In this document: in pieces, positions 47,990 to 57,791 of the stretch
Numbering within the stretch: the first letter of the stretch is position 1
How the letters are laid out: every line of letters starts with the position of its first letter
Assembly (NCBI RefSeq): GCF_013394595.1
Contig: NZ_CP053348.1
Coordinates: forward strand, 1,240,001 to 1,304,000
DNA length: 64,000 nucleotides
Reading direction: 5' to 3'
From: Winogradskyella forsetii
GTDB lineage: Bacteria > Bacteroidota > Bacteroidia > Flavobacteriales > Flavobacteriaceae
The notes under the pieces: generated by a model
Database searches by the model: none
What the model saw: the letters and a program-made list of their open reading frames with translations, nothing else
What the model was told of the DNA's origin: nothing
Position numbers and translations under genes: made by a program

Positions 47990-48697
47990 ATGAATTTTCC
48001 TGAATTAAATAGGTTTGAGTTAAATAGTATGAAGCCTTCTACTGAGTTTCTATTAGGACTTAGAAGGCGGCTTTTTTCAAAACCTAAAACTAAAGTATTT
48101 GTAATTGGCTTTCATAAAACAGGTACATCGTCAATGGGTAGGGCGTTACAATTATTAGGCTATCGCGTTTGTGGTAGTTTAAAAGAGGGCATAGATTTAG
48201 ATAAGATTAAAATAGCACCGAAATCCTTTTTATTGAAAAATACACATGGTGTTTTAGAAACGTATGACGCTTTTCAAGATACGCCATGGTTTTTAATGTA
48301 TAAAGAATTATATTATACATTTCCAAATGCTAAATTTATACTAACAATAAGAGATGAAGATCAGTGGATAAAAAGTGTTCAGAAGCATTTTGGTAAGAAT
48401 TCATTTCAATATCACGATTACATTTATAAAAGTAACGATGCCTTTGCAAATGAAAAACATTACAGGGAAATCTACAACAAACATAATATTGCCTGTAAAG
48501 CATTTTTTTCCGAAAACAAAAAAAATCTTTTAGTCATAGATTTACAAAAGGATGTTAATAAATGGGAATTGATGTGTAACTATTTGAATGTGAAGCAACC
48601 TATTGTTAATTTTCCTTATGCTAATAAGGCTAATTACAGTTCTAAATGGTCTTCCAAATTAAAGAAGAAAATTAAAAAATTTTATTACAAAAAGTAA
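47990..48697 (+). CDS. Sulfotransferase family protein
   Basis: The P-loop VIGFHKTGTSSMGRAL at residues 38-53 is the PAPS-binding site, and FILTIRDEDQWIKSV near 117-131 fits the 3'-phosphate binding strand. It differs from the sulfotransferase at 32532, so it may modify a different position. The C-terminus is very rich in lysine. The stop overlaps the next ATG by one base. Confidence 0.8.
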   Translation: MNFPELNRFELNSMKPSTEFLLGLRRRLFSKPKTKVFVIGFHKTGTSSMGRALQLLGYRVCGSLKEGIDLDKIKIAPKSFLLKNTHGVLETYDAFQDTPWFLMYKELYYTFPNAKFILTIRDEDQWIKSVQKHFGKNSFQYHDYIYKSNDAFANEKHYREIYNKHNIACKAFFSENKKNLLVIDLQKDVNKWELMCNYLNVKQPIVNFPYANKANYSSKWSSKLKKKIKKFYYKK

Positions 48698-49761
48698 TGC
48701 GTGTATTGCAATTGATAGATAGTTTGGAAGCTGGTGGAGCCGAACGCATGGCGGTGAACTTGGCCAATGCACTGCGAACAAAAATAGAAGCCTCGTATAT
48801 ATGTACGACTCGGGCAGAAGGTCTCTTAAAAAACGCATTGCATGATGAAGTTGGTTATTTATTTTTAAAGCGTACTAAGACTATAGACTTTTCGGCGTTA
48901 AAACGGTTGATTCGCTTTATTAAAAAGGAACAAATTACAGTGGTGCATGCTCACGCTTCTTCCTATTTTATGGGGACTTTATTAAAATTGGCATACCCTA
49001 AAGTGAATTTCGTTTGGCACGATCATTATGGCAATAGCGAATTTTTGGATCAACGACCAAAGCAGATTTTAAAATGGTGCTCAAGGACTTTTAAAGCTAT
49101 TATTACAGTTAATGCAAAATTGGCGATTTGGGATAAACAACATTTAAACTGTAAAACAGTTGAATTTTTACCAAATTTTGTAGTCTCTAATGAAGCTAAA
49201 CCTCAGACAAAACTCAACGGTAAGCAAGGCAAGCGTATATTGTGTTTGGCGAATTTACGTCCACAAAAGGATCATAACACATTATTGAAAGCTTTTAAAA
49301 AAATCAATGAACAGTTCCCGGATTGGACCTTGCATTGCGTAGGAAAGGATTTTGAGGATAGTTATTCCACAGAAATTAAAGTATTGGCTGAGGAATTAGA
49401 GTTGGAACAGAACGTATTTTTTTATGGGAGTTGTGAGGATACCCAACAGATAATCTCGCAAGTGGACATAGGCGTCTTATCCTCTAAATCCGAAGGTTTG
49501 CCATTAGCCTTATTAGAATATGGACAAGGTGGATTAGCAGTGGTGGCAACCAATGTAGGGGATTGTGATTTAGTGATCAGTGAAAAAGCTTATGGCTGTT
49601 TGGTTCCTGCAACCAATATAAATGCCTTGGCAAATGCAATAACTTCATATATTGAACATAATGCAATAAGAATGCAGACTGGAGTTGCTTTACAATCCAT
49701 TGTTGCAAGTTCCTTTTCAGAAGAGGCTAGTGTAAAGCGCATATTAGCAATATATGCTTAA
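48697..49761 (+). CDS. Family 4 glycosyltransferase
   Basis: Classic GT4: MRVLQLIDSLEAGGAERMAV at the N-terminus, VHAHASSYFMG, then the donor domain ILCLANLRPQKDHNTLLKA. The site SKSEGLPLALLEYGQGGLAVV ends the sugar-nucleotide pocket. Confidence 0.92.
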   Translation: MRVLQLIDSLEAGGAERMAVNLANALRTKIEASYICTTRAEGLLKNALHDEVGYLFLKRTKTIDFSALKRLIRFIKKEQITVVHAHASSYFMGTLLKLAYPKVNFVWHDHYGNSEFLDQRPKQILKWCSRTFKAIITVNAKLAIWDKQHLNCKTVEFLPNFVVSNEAKPQTKLNGKQGKRILCLANLRPQKDHNTLLKAFKKINEQFPDWTLHCVGKDFEDSYSTEIKVLAEELELEQNVFFYGSCEDTQQIISQVDIGVLSSKSEGLPLALLEYGQGGLAVVATNVGDCDLVISEKAYGCLVPATNINALANAITSYIEHNAIRMQTGVALQSIVASSFSEEASVKRILAIYA

Positions 49762-49776
49762 ATTTGCATTTTAAGA

Positions 49777-51171
49777 ATGACCAGAACTCAAACCCATAAA
49801 AAGCGCTATCATTTTACTAATGACCTGTACGTCGCTTTGGTATTGCTTCATCTACTTATAGGTGTGGGGATTTATTCCATTCCTCAATTTTCTAAGCTTT
49901 ATTTTACTATAGTTTCTATATTTTTCATAGGCAAGGTATTGTTGTCTTCGAAGGCCTCAAAAACAATGTGGGTATTATTTGGCTGTGCGTATATGGCGGC
50001 TGCCGAGTCGTTATTTAGGATGACAGGTGGTGGCTTGTTCTATGAATTTTCTAAATATTACATCATTTTATTGGTGCTTATAGGAATGTTTTTTACAGGA
50101 GTATCAGGTAAGAGTTACCCATATTTTATCTATCTTATTTTATTGGTGCCTTCAGTATTGGTAGCTTCTACTACCTTAGGCTATGATTTAAACTTTAGAA
50201 AATCCGTTGCTTTTGTATTGAGCGGTCCTGTTTGTTTGGGTGCTTCAGCCTTATACTGTTATAGTAAAAAAATAACACAGGAACAATTATTACAGATATT
50301 GGCTTACATGACTTTTCCAGTACTTACCATGATGGTGTATCTGTTTTTGTATAACCCGAGTGTAAGACAGGTACTGCAAGGTACAGGTTCAAATTTTGAA
50401 GCTTCAGGAGGCTATGGACCTAATCAGGTTGCAACTTTATTAGGTTTGGGCATGGTCGCTTTAATAGTGCGCTATTTTTTGAAGTCGCCAACATTATTTT
50501 TAAAAGTCTTTAACTTAGTATTATTAGGCTTAGTAACTTTTAGGGGTTTGGTTACCTTTAGTCGAGGTGGTATATTTACTGCTATAATAATGATTTTTGG
50601 ATTTTTGGTAGTACTTTATGGTACCTCAAAATATAAAAGGCGCCAACAAATTATAGGTTCAGTTTTTATATTAGCTATTGGTGTTGTGATTACTTGGTCA
50701 ATAACGGCCAACCAAACGGATGGTTTAATTGAAAATCGTTACGCTAATCAAGATGCAACAGGAAGAGAAAAATCCGATCTTTCTACAGGTAGGGTAGATT
50801 TATTCATGAATGAAATCGAAGGTTTTTTAAGACATCCCTTTTTTGGCGTTGGTGCAAACGGTATGAAACAAGTGCGACTGGAAGAAGAAGGGAAAATAAT
50901 TGCATCTCATAATGAAGTAAGCCGATTGTTTTCGGAACATGGTATTTTTGGTGTTATCATTCTGATATTACTTATTTTTACACCACTGGTGTATAGAAGC
51001 AAGCATAAAGGGAATTTATTGTTTTATTCGTTTCTGATTTTTTGGTTTGCAACCATTAATCACTCAGCCATGCGTATCGCTGCTCCTGGATTTATTTATG
51101 GTTTGGCTTTATTAAATGTAACTCATGAAAAAAAACGTCTTATATATAGGAAACGCACTATCCAACAATAG
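49777..51171 (+). CDS. O-antigen ligase/polymerase-like (Wzy/WaaL) membrane protein
   Basis: The 464-residue protein has about ten to twelve membrane helices and the large periplasmic loop of the Wzy/WaaL superfamily. That loop has STGRVDLFMNEIEGFLRHPF, GVGANGMKQV and SHNEVSRLFSEHG. The SHN-E motif before a helix is typical of ligases and polymerases. It may polymerise repeat units or ligate finished chains to lipid A or a protein. It overlaps the broken GT4 gene by 47 bases. Confidence 0.82.
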   Translation: MTRTQTHKKRYHFTNDLYVALVLLHLLIGVGIYSIPQFSKLYFTIVSIFFIGKVLLSSKASKTMWVLFGCAYMAAAESLFRMTGGGLFYEFSKYYIILLVLIGMFFTGVSGKSYPYFIYLILLVPSVLVASTTLGYDLNFRKSVAFVLSGPVCLGASALYCYSKKITQEQLLQILAYMTFPVLTMMVYLFLYNPSVRQVLQGTGSNFEASGGYGPNQVATLLGLGMVALIVRYFLKSPTLFLKVFNLVLLGLVTFRGLVTFSRGGIFTAIIMIFGFLVVLYGTSKYKRRQQIIGSVFILAIGVVITWSITANQTDGLIENRYANQDATGREKSDLSTGRVDLFMNEIEGFLRHPFFGVGANGMKQVRLEEEGKIIASHNEVSRLFSEHGIFGVIILILLIFTPLVYRSKHKGNLLFYSFLIFWFATINHSAMRIAAPGFIYGLALLNVTHEKKRLIYRKRTIQQ

Positions 51172-52134
51172 AAATACGTTAACTACTATTGAAACGTTAG
51201 GTAAGCATTTCAACGAAATTCATTCCGTAAAAATTGCATCAAAAAAATCGAATTAAATGTTACGTTTATTGGATATGTGCAAGCTAGTCCTAATCAATAA
51301 GTCTAAAACAGATTTTGTTCTCATTGATACCTACAGTACTGTAAATTTCTACTATGCCTTAATAATTAGTCAATTATGCCGATTTCTAAATCTTAAATAT
51401 ATTCTAATTTTCCGTGGCGGAAATCTTGCAAACCGTTTAAAGGATAGTCCAAGATCCAGTGCTTTAATATTTAAAAATGCTTATAAATTAGTTGTACCTT
51501 CAAACTTTCTGAAATCGATCTTTGAATCTTATGGGTTAAAAACATTGTATATATTCCAAATAATATAAAAATTGCCAATTATGAATTTCGCCGAAGAGAC
51601 ATTGATACCATAAAGCTATTTTGGCTAAGATCTTTTTCTTCCATTTACAACTCAGAAATGGCCATTTTAGTTTTAGAAAAATTAATAGAAAGAAATTATG
51701 ATGCTGAACTCACCATGGTTGGACCTGATTCAGATGGCTCATTGATAAAAGTTAAGACCTTAGCCGAATCAAAACAGTTAAAAATACATTTTACAGGAAA
51801 ATTAGCGAAGTCAGAATGGTTAGAACTTTCTAAAAACTCCAATGTTTTTATCAATACTACTAATTTAGATAATACACCACTTAGCGTTATTGAAGCTATG
51901 GCACTCGGTTTGCCAGTGGTATCAACCAATGTCGGTGGTTTGCCATATTTAATTTCGGATCATAGAGATGGACTATTGGTTGAACCAGAAAATGTTAATG
52001 CCATGGTAGATGCTATTATTGAGTTAAATTCAGACGAAAACCTTAGAAGTAATTTAGTTAATAATGCACGTTCTAAAGTTGAAAATTATGATTGGAATAT
52101 CGTAAAACACAAATGGGAAACCCTTTTGTCTTAG
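51125..52134 (+). pseudogene. Broken family 4 glycosyltransferase
   Basis: One GT4 gene in three pieces. It opens MKKNVLYIGNALSNNRNTL at 51125. An in-frame TAA at 51254-51256 follows KIASKKSN and the next codon is ATG, so the frame simply continues (MLRLLDMCKLVLINKS). Near 51550, in a TATATATT run, the frame shifts by one base: LKTLYI ends in a false tail, while the other frame reads IPNNIKIANYEFRRRD and on to the donor domain (NVFINTTNLDNTPLSVIEAM at about 51840-51900). Joined, they make a normal-length (~335-residue) enzyme. The third piece alone covers the donor domain only. A sequencing error could explain the shift but hardly both lesions. Confidence 0.85.
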
Positions 52135-52190
52135 ATAAATTATAAAAATCGTTTCATCTTATTATCTTTACGACATAGTTTTCCCACACA

Positions 52191-53585
52191 ATGGCTAAAA
52201 AAAAAGGCATTCATTTCGAAGTTTCCGAACGCAAGATCTTACTTAGATTAGTAGATTTAGGGATGGTGTTTCTTGGCGTGTATTTTTTGAGCCTTTTTTT
52301 TGACTTTGAATATATTGTTGTTAGTGCAGATAATAGTGTGGCTTTAATTTTATTGGGAATTTATGTTTCTATCTTTGCAACCATTTTTGAACTGTACGAC
52401 TTACAAAAAGCGAGTAGGCTAGATAGTACCTTTCAAAATATTATAATAACGGCTTCTACGGTTGTTTTATTTTATTTATTAACACCAGTACTCTCTCCTT
52501 TTTTACCTGAAGATCGAATTCAAATTTTATATTTTTATTTAACGGTGATTGTCTCTATACTTTTATGGAGAGTGGCATATATCAATTTAATTGAGTCGCC
52601 ACGATTTTATAAGCGTGTACTTTTAGTTGGTGAGGTATCTAATATTGATGGTTTGATAAAGGCTTTGGATACATCAGATCCTAATTATAAAATTATAGGT
52701 TTTATTAATAGCGAAATTTCGACACCTGACTCTGTGAAATTTAAAGGTTTAAAAGAATTTGAAGCCAGTGATTTTTTACAAACTATTGATAGAGAAAGAA
52801 TTTCAGAGATTCTAGTCGCTAGTTTTAATACGGAAGCTATAACGGCTGAAGTTTATCACGATCTAATGTTGTTACTAGAGCGTGGATTTAAAATAAGGGA
52901 CTACACACAAGTTTATGAAGAAATGCTTCAAAAAGTTCCTATTCAGTTTGTAGGTAAGGATTTCTATAAATATTTTCCCTTTAGTCGTAGTAACGAAAAT
53001 AAACTCTATATTTTTTTACATCGCGCCTTCGATGTCATTTTCTCGTTAATAGGGTTGATATTGGGATTAATAATTATGCCGCTTATTTTAATAGGAAATG
53101 TAATTGGAAATAAAGGTCCTCTGTTTTATACGCAAGAACGTGTTGGTAAAAACAATGAGAGTTTCAATATTATTAAACTAAGAACCATGGTGATAAATGC
53201 CGAAGAGGAAGGCGTAAAGTGGGCAAAAAAAAACGATACCAGAGTTACAGCATTTGGTAAGTTATTAAGACGTTCACGATTAGACGAGATTCCACAGTTT
53301 TACAATGTTTTGAAAGGCGATATGAGCATCATTGGACCAAGACCAGAGCGGCCATTTTTTGTGAATGAACTTTCACGTATCATTCCTTTCTACCAAACGC
53401 GTCATATTATAAAACCAGGCTTAACGGGTTGGGCACAAGTAAGTACCAGATATGGAGCTTCTATTGATGATAGTCTCACAAAACTTCAATACGATCTCTA
53501 CTATATAAAACACAGAAGTGTGTTTTTGGACTTTAGTATCGCAGTGAAAACCCTCAGTACCATTCTATACTATAGAGGTCAGTAA
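52191..53585 (+). CDS. Long (WcaJ-like) polyprenyl glycosylphosphotransferase
   Basis: Second initiating enzyme of the locus. Four or five N-terminal membrane helices (about 18-130) precede a Rossmann-like middle domain (KRVLLVGEVSNIDGLIKAL). The catalytic part has GPLFYTQERVGKNNESF, LRRSRLDEIPQFYNVLKGDMSIIGPRPE and KPGLTGWAQV. Length 464 is typical. Its stop overlaps the convergent DUF4105 gene by seven bases, marking the end of the locus. Confidence 0.93.
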   Translation: MAKKKGIHFEVSERKILLRLVDLGMVFLGVYFLSLFFDFEYIVVSADNSVALILLGIYVSIFATIFELYDLQKASRLDSTFQNIIITASTVVLFYLLTPVLSPFLPEDRIQILYFYLTVIVSILLWRVAYINLIESPRFYKRVLLVGEVSNIDGLIKALDTSDPNYKIIGFINSEISTPDSVKFKGLKEFEASDFLQTIDRERISEILVASFNTEAITAEVYHDLMLLLERGFKIRDYTQVYEEMLQKVPIQFVGKDFYKYFPFSRSNENKLYIFLHRAFDVIFSLIGLILGLIIMPLILIGNVIGNKGPLFYTQERVGKNNESFNIIKLRTMVINAEEEGVKWAKKNDTRVTAFGKLLRRSRLDEIPQFYNVLKGDMSIIGPRPERPFFVNELSRIIPFYQTRHIIKPGLTGWAQVSTRYGASIDDSLTKLQYDLYYIKHRSVFLDFSIAVKTLSTILYYRGQ

Positions 53586-54760
53586 TTTGAATTCTTATTA
53601 AAGAATTGTACCAAATAAATATACCTGATCATTAAAGCCATAAGTATAGGAATTAATCCAATAGCAAATACTTGAACGCCAATAAGCCAATGTAAGGTCA
53701 TTAGACAGAGTATTATAATCAGAAACTTCAAATAACCCTTAAACCAGTTCTTTATTTGAGATTTCAACAATTGTCCAATCACAAGTAGATTTAAAGGGAA
53801 AGCCCACAACAAATTATAATTTTGGGCTGTTGCAGAATGATCAGTTGCAAACCATAGTAAAAGAATAAGAATACCAATAACACCTGTAATTCCAAATATT
53901 ATAATATCTAGCCATTTACTTCTCGTGTTATTTCTATAATCCTTATAGGTTAAAAACAAAATCCCAAGGCCTATTAATCCCATAATCATTAATGGACTAA
54001 ATAGAAAATTAGAAGACGAATCAGCTTCTTTTTTTTGATAAATCGTCGTCGATTTTTTAATTAAATTTTCAGTACCATTTAACTTTGCATTTTTAAACAA
54101 AGTATGAATATATTGTGGTAAAAACATATGCTCCCAAAGAGAGGCTTTTTTGTCAATGACACTTCCCAAAGCAATATCAATACCAAAACTGCCCCAAGTA
54201 TTTAAGCCAACATGGTCATGAATAAGGGTTCTAAACGTTTTAGGTTCAAAATTTTCAGGTGCATTGAATTCAATCTTCCGATCTGTTATTTTAAGTGTGA
54301 CATCCCTAATTCGTGTTGCACAATTATCATAGAAAAAATCATATAAATAACGTCTGTTCTCTGGTTTGTAATTGTTCTCTAAAAAGTCGAACAATTTTTG
54401 TTTTTCCGCACTGGTAAGGTTTAAAACCTGCTCATTTATTGTTCGGTTGTAGTAGGTGTAATGATTTTTAAAATCGGAAAAATCATTTCTGCTTATCAGA
54501 TAGTTTAGTTTCCCTTGTGCAAATTTTAAATAGAAATTTGGTGCATCAAAATCATAGGCGCCGTAACCATAAACCACATCTATCCCTTGCTTACTGTCTT
54601 TTATCCTGAATCCATTATGACCAAAGGCATCATTCAGAGATTCCCCAGGGCCAATGGTTAATACGGATATTTCAGAATTTGGAGAAAGTTGAATTTGTTG
54701 TGCAAAAGGAGAACCTAAGACAAAAAAGAATAATAAAAAAAATAGTAAATATTTCTTCAT
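53579..54760 (-). CDS. DUF4105 (Lnb-type) membrane protein
   Basis: Signal peptide (1-20), a periplasmic domain with H48 in AFGHNGFRI and C147 in FYDNCATR, then about five membrane helices from residue ~255. The periplasmic domain is DUF4105, named from Lnb, a Bacteroidota lipoprotein N-acyltransferase. The conserved Cys and His would be the catalytic pair. If right, it finishes lipoprotein maturation in a group that lacks Lnt. The Lnb assignment rests on my memory of the family. Confidence 0.78.
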   Translation of the reverse strand: MKKYLLFFLLFFFVLGSPFAQQIQLSPNSEISVLTIGPGESLNDAFGHNGFRIKDSKQGIDVVYGYGAYDFDAPNFYLKFAQGKLNYLISRNDFSDFKNHYTYYNRTINEQVLNLTSAEKQKLFDFLENNYKPENRRYLYDFFYDNCATRIRDVTLKITDRKIEFNAPENFEPKTFRTLIHDHVGLNTWGSFGIDIALGSVIDKKASLWEHMFLPQYIHTLFKNAKLNGTENLIKKSTTIYQKKEADSSSNFLFSPLMIMGLIGLGILFLTYKDYRNNTRSKWLDIIIFGITGVIGILILLLWFATDHSATAQNYNLLWAFPLNLLVIGQLLKSQIKNWFKGYLKFLIIILCLMTLHWLIGVQVFAIGLIPILMALMIRYIYLVQFFNKNSNY

Positions 54761-54769
54761 AATTTGTGA

Positions 54770-55846
54770 TTATCGAAAAACGCTAAAATCTATCTTTAAA
54801 GAAAACACGTTTGAATACAAAGCCGCACTCTGGTCGCCAATATCAGTAAAGGCATAGTCAATATGAATGCCCTTGTACTTAAAACCGACACCAAAATTAG
54901 GTTGAAAAGACACTTGCTCGGAATCGTCAACCTGTATTTCATTCTGGAAATTACCAACGCCTGCTCTTAAAAACACCAGACCTGTATAACCAAACTCAAA
55001 ACCCAAGGCAGGATTGATACTCGCAAAAGAGGTTGAAATAATATCGTTATTTTCAGCAAATCTCATGTTCAAGTTAAAAGCCGCTAACAAAGTATAATCA
55101 TAATGAAAAATCCATTTTTTGGACATTCCTAACTGTAACTTCGGAATTGTTATTTCTGTGGTTTCTGGTAATTCCTGGTTTTCCCCTTCAATTGCACCAC
55201 TGATTTGTTCAAATTTTTCTTCGTCTATGGACCAGGCATTATAAGTCGTCGTAATGTCCCTAGCCATAATGCCAAATTTCCAATCATTTTTACTCTCAAA
55301 CTGAATACCTGCATCCAAGCCAAAGCCCCATGATGAGGCAAAATCACCAATAATCCGACGTATTATTTTAGCATTGACACCAAAGTTTAAGCCATCTAGT
55401 GGTAATTTTTTGGCATATGAAAATGTGAGTCCGTAATCTGCTGTGGAAAATGTGCTTATTCTATCGTAATTAATGTTACCTTGATCATCTATTAATTGTG
55501 TGGTGTCCAAAATATCATCGACACCAAATCTAATCAACGAAATTCCCAATGCACTTTTAGAATCCAGAGGCATAGCATAAGCGATATAGTTATAGTTAGC
55601 AATATTCGCAAAATAACTGGAGTGCATCAAGGCCAATTGGTTGTCTTCAAGATGTACCAATCCTGCTGGGTTCCAATACCCAGAATTAACATCATCAGTT
55701 TGAGACACAACAGCGTTACTCATACCTAATGCAGCAGCATCAACGCCAATATTCATAAATTCGTTTGAATATTTACGCGCAGTTTGTGCCGAAGCAAGAA
55801 ATGTGGTAAGTGTTAAGAGAATTACATAGTAACTTTTCAACAGCAA
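54770..55846 (-). CDS. PorV/PorQ-family outer-membrane beta-barrel protein
   Basis: Signal peptide followed by YSNEFMNIGVDAAALGMSNAVVSQTDDVNSGYWNPAGL, the opening of the PorV/PorQ family (key parts: GVDAAALGM and WNPAGL). The rest is alternating amphipathic beta strands, ending IDFSVFR. Family members serve the type IX secretion system or act as FadL-like barrels. It is nine bases upstream of the DUF4105 gene in the same direction, so the two are probably co-expressed. Confidence 0.85.
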   Translation of the reverse strand: MLLKSYYVILLTLTTFLASAQTARKYSNEFMNIGVDAAALGMSNAVVSQTDDVNSGYWNPAGLVHLEDNQLALMHSSYFANIANYNYIAYAMPLDSKSALGISLIRFGVDDILDTTQLIDDQGNINYDRISTFSTADYGLTFSYAKKLPLDGLNFGVNAKIIRRIIGDFASSWGFGLDAGIQFESKNDWKFGIMARDITTTYNAWSIDEEKFEQISGAIEGENQELPETTEITIPKLQLGMSKKWIFHYDYTLLAAFNLNMRFAENNDIISTSFASINPALGFEFGYTGLVFLRAGVGNFQNEIQVDDSEQVSFQPNFGVGFKYKGIHIDYAFTDIGDQSAALYSNVFSLKIDFSVFR

Positions 55847-55997
55847 TATTTTTTTACAAAGATGCGCATTATTTTTCTAAATAGCATATACGTCTTTAAC
55901 TGTTAAAAGGCGTTCTTATTGTTTTCAATGCATACAATTTCAAAAAATAAATCTAATAAGACGCAATTACTTTTATATTTTTACAAAAATTAACTTT

Positions 55998-56756
55998 ATG
56001 GGTTTAAAACGACACATTCCGAATATAGTAACACTACTGAATTTGTTTTCAGGCTGTATAGCCCTAATATTTGCAGTCTATGGCAACTTTGTTGCAGCGG
56101 CTTTATTTGTTTTTCTAGGTATATTTTTTGATTTTTTTGACGGTCTTTTGGCAAGAAAATTAAATGTGCAAAGTCCTTTGGGTATTCAGCTAGATTCTCT
56201 TGCAGATCTGGTAACGAGTGGTGTAGTCCCAGGAGTGATCATGTTTAAGCTTATTTCATTGGCGATTGATGCACCAGATTTTGGCGCTTACACGGATAGT
56301 TGGAACTCTATGTTTCATTGGCAAGGCTTTAAAATGTCTGTTTTGCCGTTAATTGGTTTGTTAATAGCGTTAGCTTCGGCATATCGCTTGGCCAAATTCA
56401 ACCTAGACGAAGATCAGCAAACCTATTTCAAGGGGTTGCCAGTACCAGCAAATACTTTGGTGATATTGTCCTTACCTCTAATTTTAGAATATCAGAATAG
56501 CGATGTAATGAATTCTATAATTATCAATAAATGGTTTTTAATTGGTATCACACTTTTAAGTTGTTATTTATTGAATTCCAACATTAAGTTATTTGCATTA
56601 AAATTTAAAAATTACGGTTTTAAGGATAATTCAGTACGATATGTTTTCCTCATTTTGAGTGTAGTGCTCTTAATTGTGCTTCATTTTGCTGCGATACCTT
56701 TAATTATTGCTTTGTACATAATTCTATCTTTATTGACAAAGTCTAAAATAGCTTAA
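55998..56756 (+). CDS. pssA: CDP-diacylglycerol-serine O-phosphatidyltransferase
   Basis: Makes phosphatidylserine, the precursor of phosphatidylethanolamine. The CDP-alcohol phosphotransferase motif DG-x2-AR-x8-G-x3-D-x3-D is complete in DGLLAR and LGIQLDSLAD. About eight membrane helices. The N-terminus LKRHIPNIVTLLNLFSGC is typical of PssA. Confidence 0.92.
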   Translation: MGLKRHIPNIVTLLNLFSGCIALIFAVYGNFVAAALFVFLGIFFDFFDGLLARKLNVQSPLGIQLDSLADLVTSGVVPGVIMFKLISLAIDAPDFGAYTDSWNSMFHWQGFKMSVLPLIGLLIALASAYRLAKFNLDEDQQTYFKGLPVPANTLVILSLPLILEYQNSDVMNSIIINKWFLIGITLLSCYLLNSNIKLFALKFKNYGFKDNSVRYVFLILSVVLLIVLHFAAIPLIIALYIILSLLTKSKIA

Positions 56757-56793
56757 CCCATCATTCAATTCATAGAACAAACAATTTTAACAA

Positions 56794-57675
56794 ATGGCTT
56801 CAGGATTTTTTGCATTACTAGATGATATTGCGGTTTTAATGGACGATGTCGCTGCGATGACCAAAATAACAACTAAAAAAACCGCAGGTATTTTAGGTGA
56901 TGATTTAGCTGTGAATGCTGAAAAAGCATCTGGTTTTGTGTCCTCCCGGGAAATTCCTGTGCTATGGGCAATCACAAAGGGGTCGTTTTTGAATAAATTG
57001 ATAATTCTACCACTAGCTTTTTTGATGAGTGCTTTTTTACCATGGGCTGTTGTTGTGGTTTTGGTTATGGGCGGTTTGTACTTGGCTTACGAAGGTGCAG
57101 AAAAAATCTATGAGTTTTTGGTGCCACATCCAAAAGAAGTTACTGTAGAACTAAAGAAGGATTTTACCGAGGAAGAACTGCTGGAGTTAGAAAAAACAAA
57201 AATAAAATCGGCGATTGTAACCGATTTTATCTTATCTGTAGAAATTGTTATCATTTCGTTAGGGACTGTTGTTAACGAGCCTTTAACCACGCAAATAATT
57301 GTGGTATCAATTGTAGCTCTAATTGCTACAGTTGGTGTTTACGGTATTGTAGCATTAATTGTTAGGATGGATGATTTTGGTCTAAAGCTGATAAGTAAAA
57401 GTAATGGTAAATCTGGGTTTTTATTTTCAATGGGTACCTTTTTAGTTTGGGCCTTACCAAAAATTATTAAAGGCTTATCGGTTATAGGCACCATAGCCTT
57501 AATCTTGGTTGCTGGTGGAATCTTTGTTCATAACATAGCCTTTTTTCATCATTTTTTAGAACAGATACCGTCCATACTGAGGGATTTTATCATTGGATTG
57601 GCAGTGGGTGCTGCTTGTCTACTTTTCGTTAATTTAATTAAAAAGTTATTTTTTCGTAAAAGTATAAAGCATTAA
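56794..57675 (+). CDS. DUF808 (YedI-like) inner-membrane protein
   Basis: Recognised by the start MASGFFALLDDIAVLMDD followed by KKTAGILGDDLAVNAEK and the EIPVLWAITKGS block. About five to six membrane helices follow. Function unknown in all bacteria I know of. It is 37 bases after pssA on the same strand. Confidence 0.88.
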   Translation: MASGFFALLDDIAVLMDDVAAMTKITTKKTAGILGDDLAVNAEKASGFVSSREIPVLWAITKGSFLNKLIILPLAFLMSAFLPWAVVVVLVMGGLYLAYEGAEKIYEFLVPHPKEVTVELKKDFTEEELLELEKTKIKSAIVTDFILSVEIVIISLGTVVNEPLTTQIIVVSIVALIATVGVYGIVALIVRMDDFGLKLISKSNGKSGFLFSMGTFLVWALPKIIKGLSVIGTIALILVAGGIFVHNIAFFHHFLEQIPSILRDFIIGLAVGAACLLFVNLIKKLFFRKSIKH

Positions 57676-57685
57676 AAAAATATAA

Positions 57686-57714
57686 TTGTTATTTTTAAAC
57701 GCTTGTTAAATTTG
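57686..57714 (+). promoter_or_regulatory. Flavobacterial-type promoter for the small membrane protein gene
   Basis: TTG (57686-57688), 18 bases, then TAAATTTG (57707-57714) fits the consensus. The expected start is near 57721, giving a ~70-base leader. Confidence 0.6.
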
Positions 57715-57791
57715 CAGTTGGTTAATAGCAGAAACCTAACCGACCACTACGATAGAGATATTGTATGGTTCTAAACTAAACGAGTATTGAA

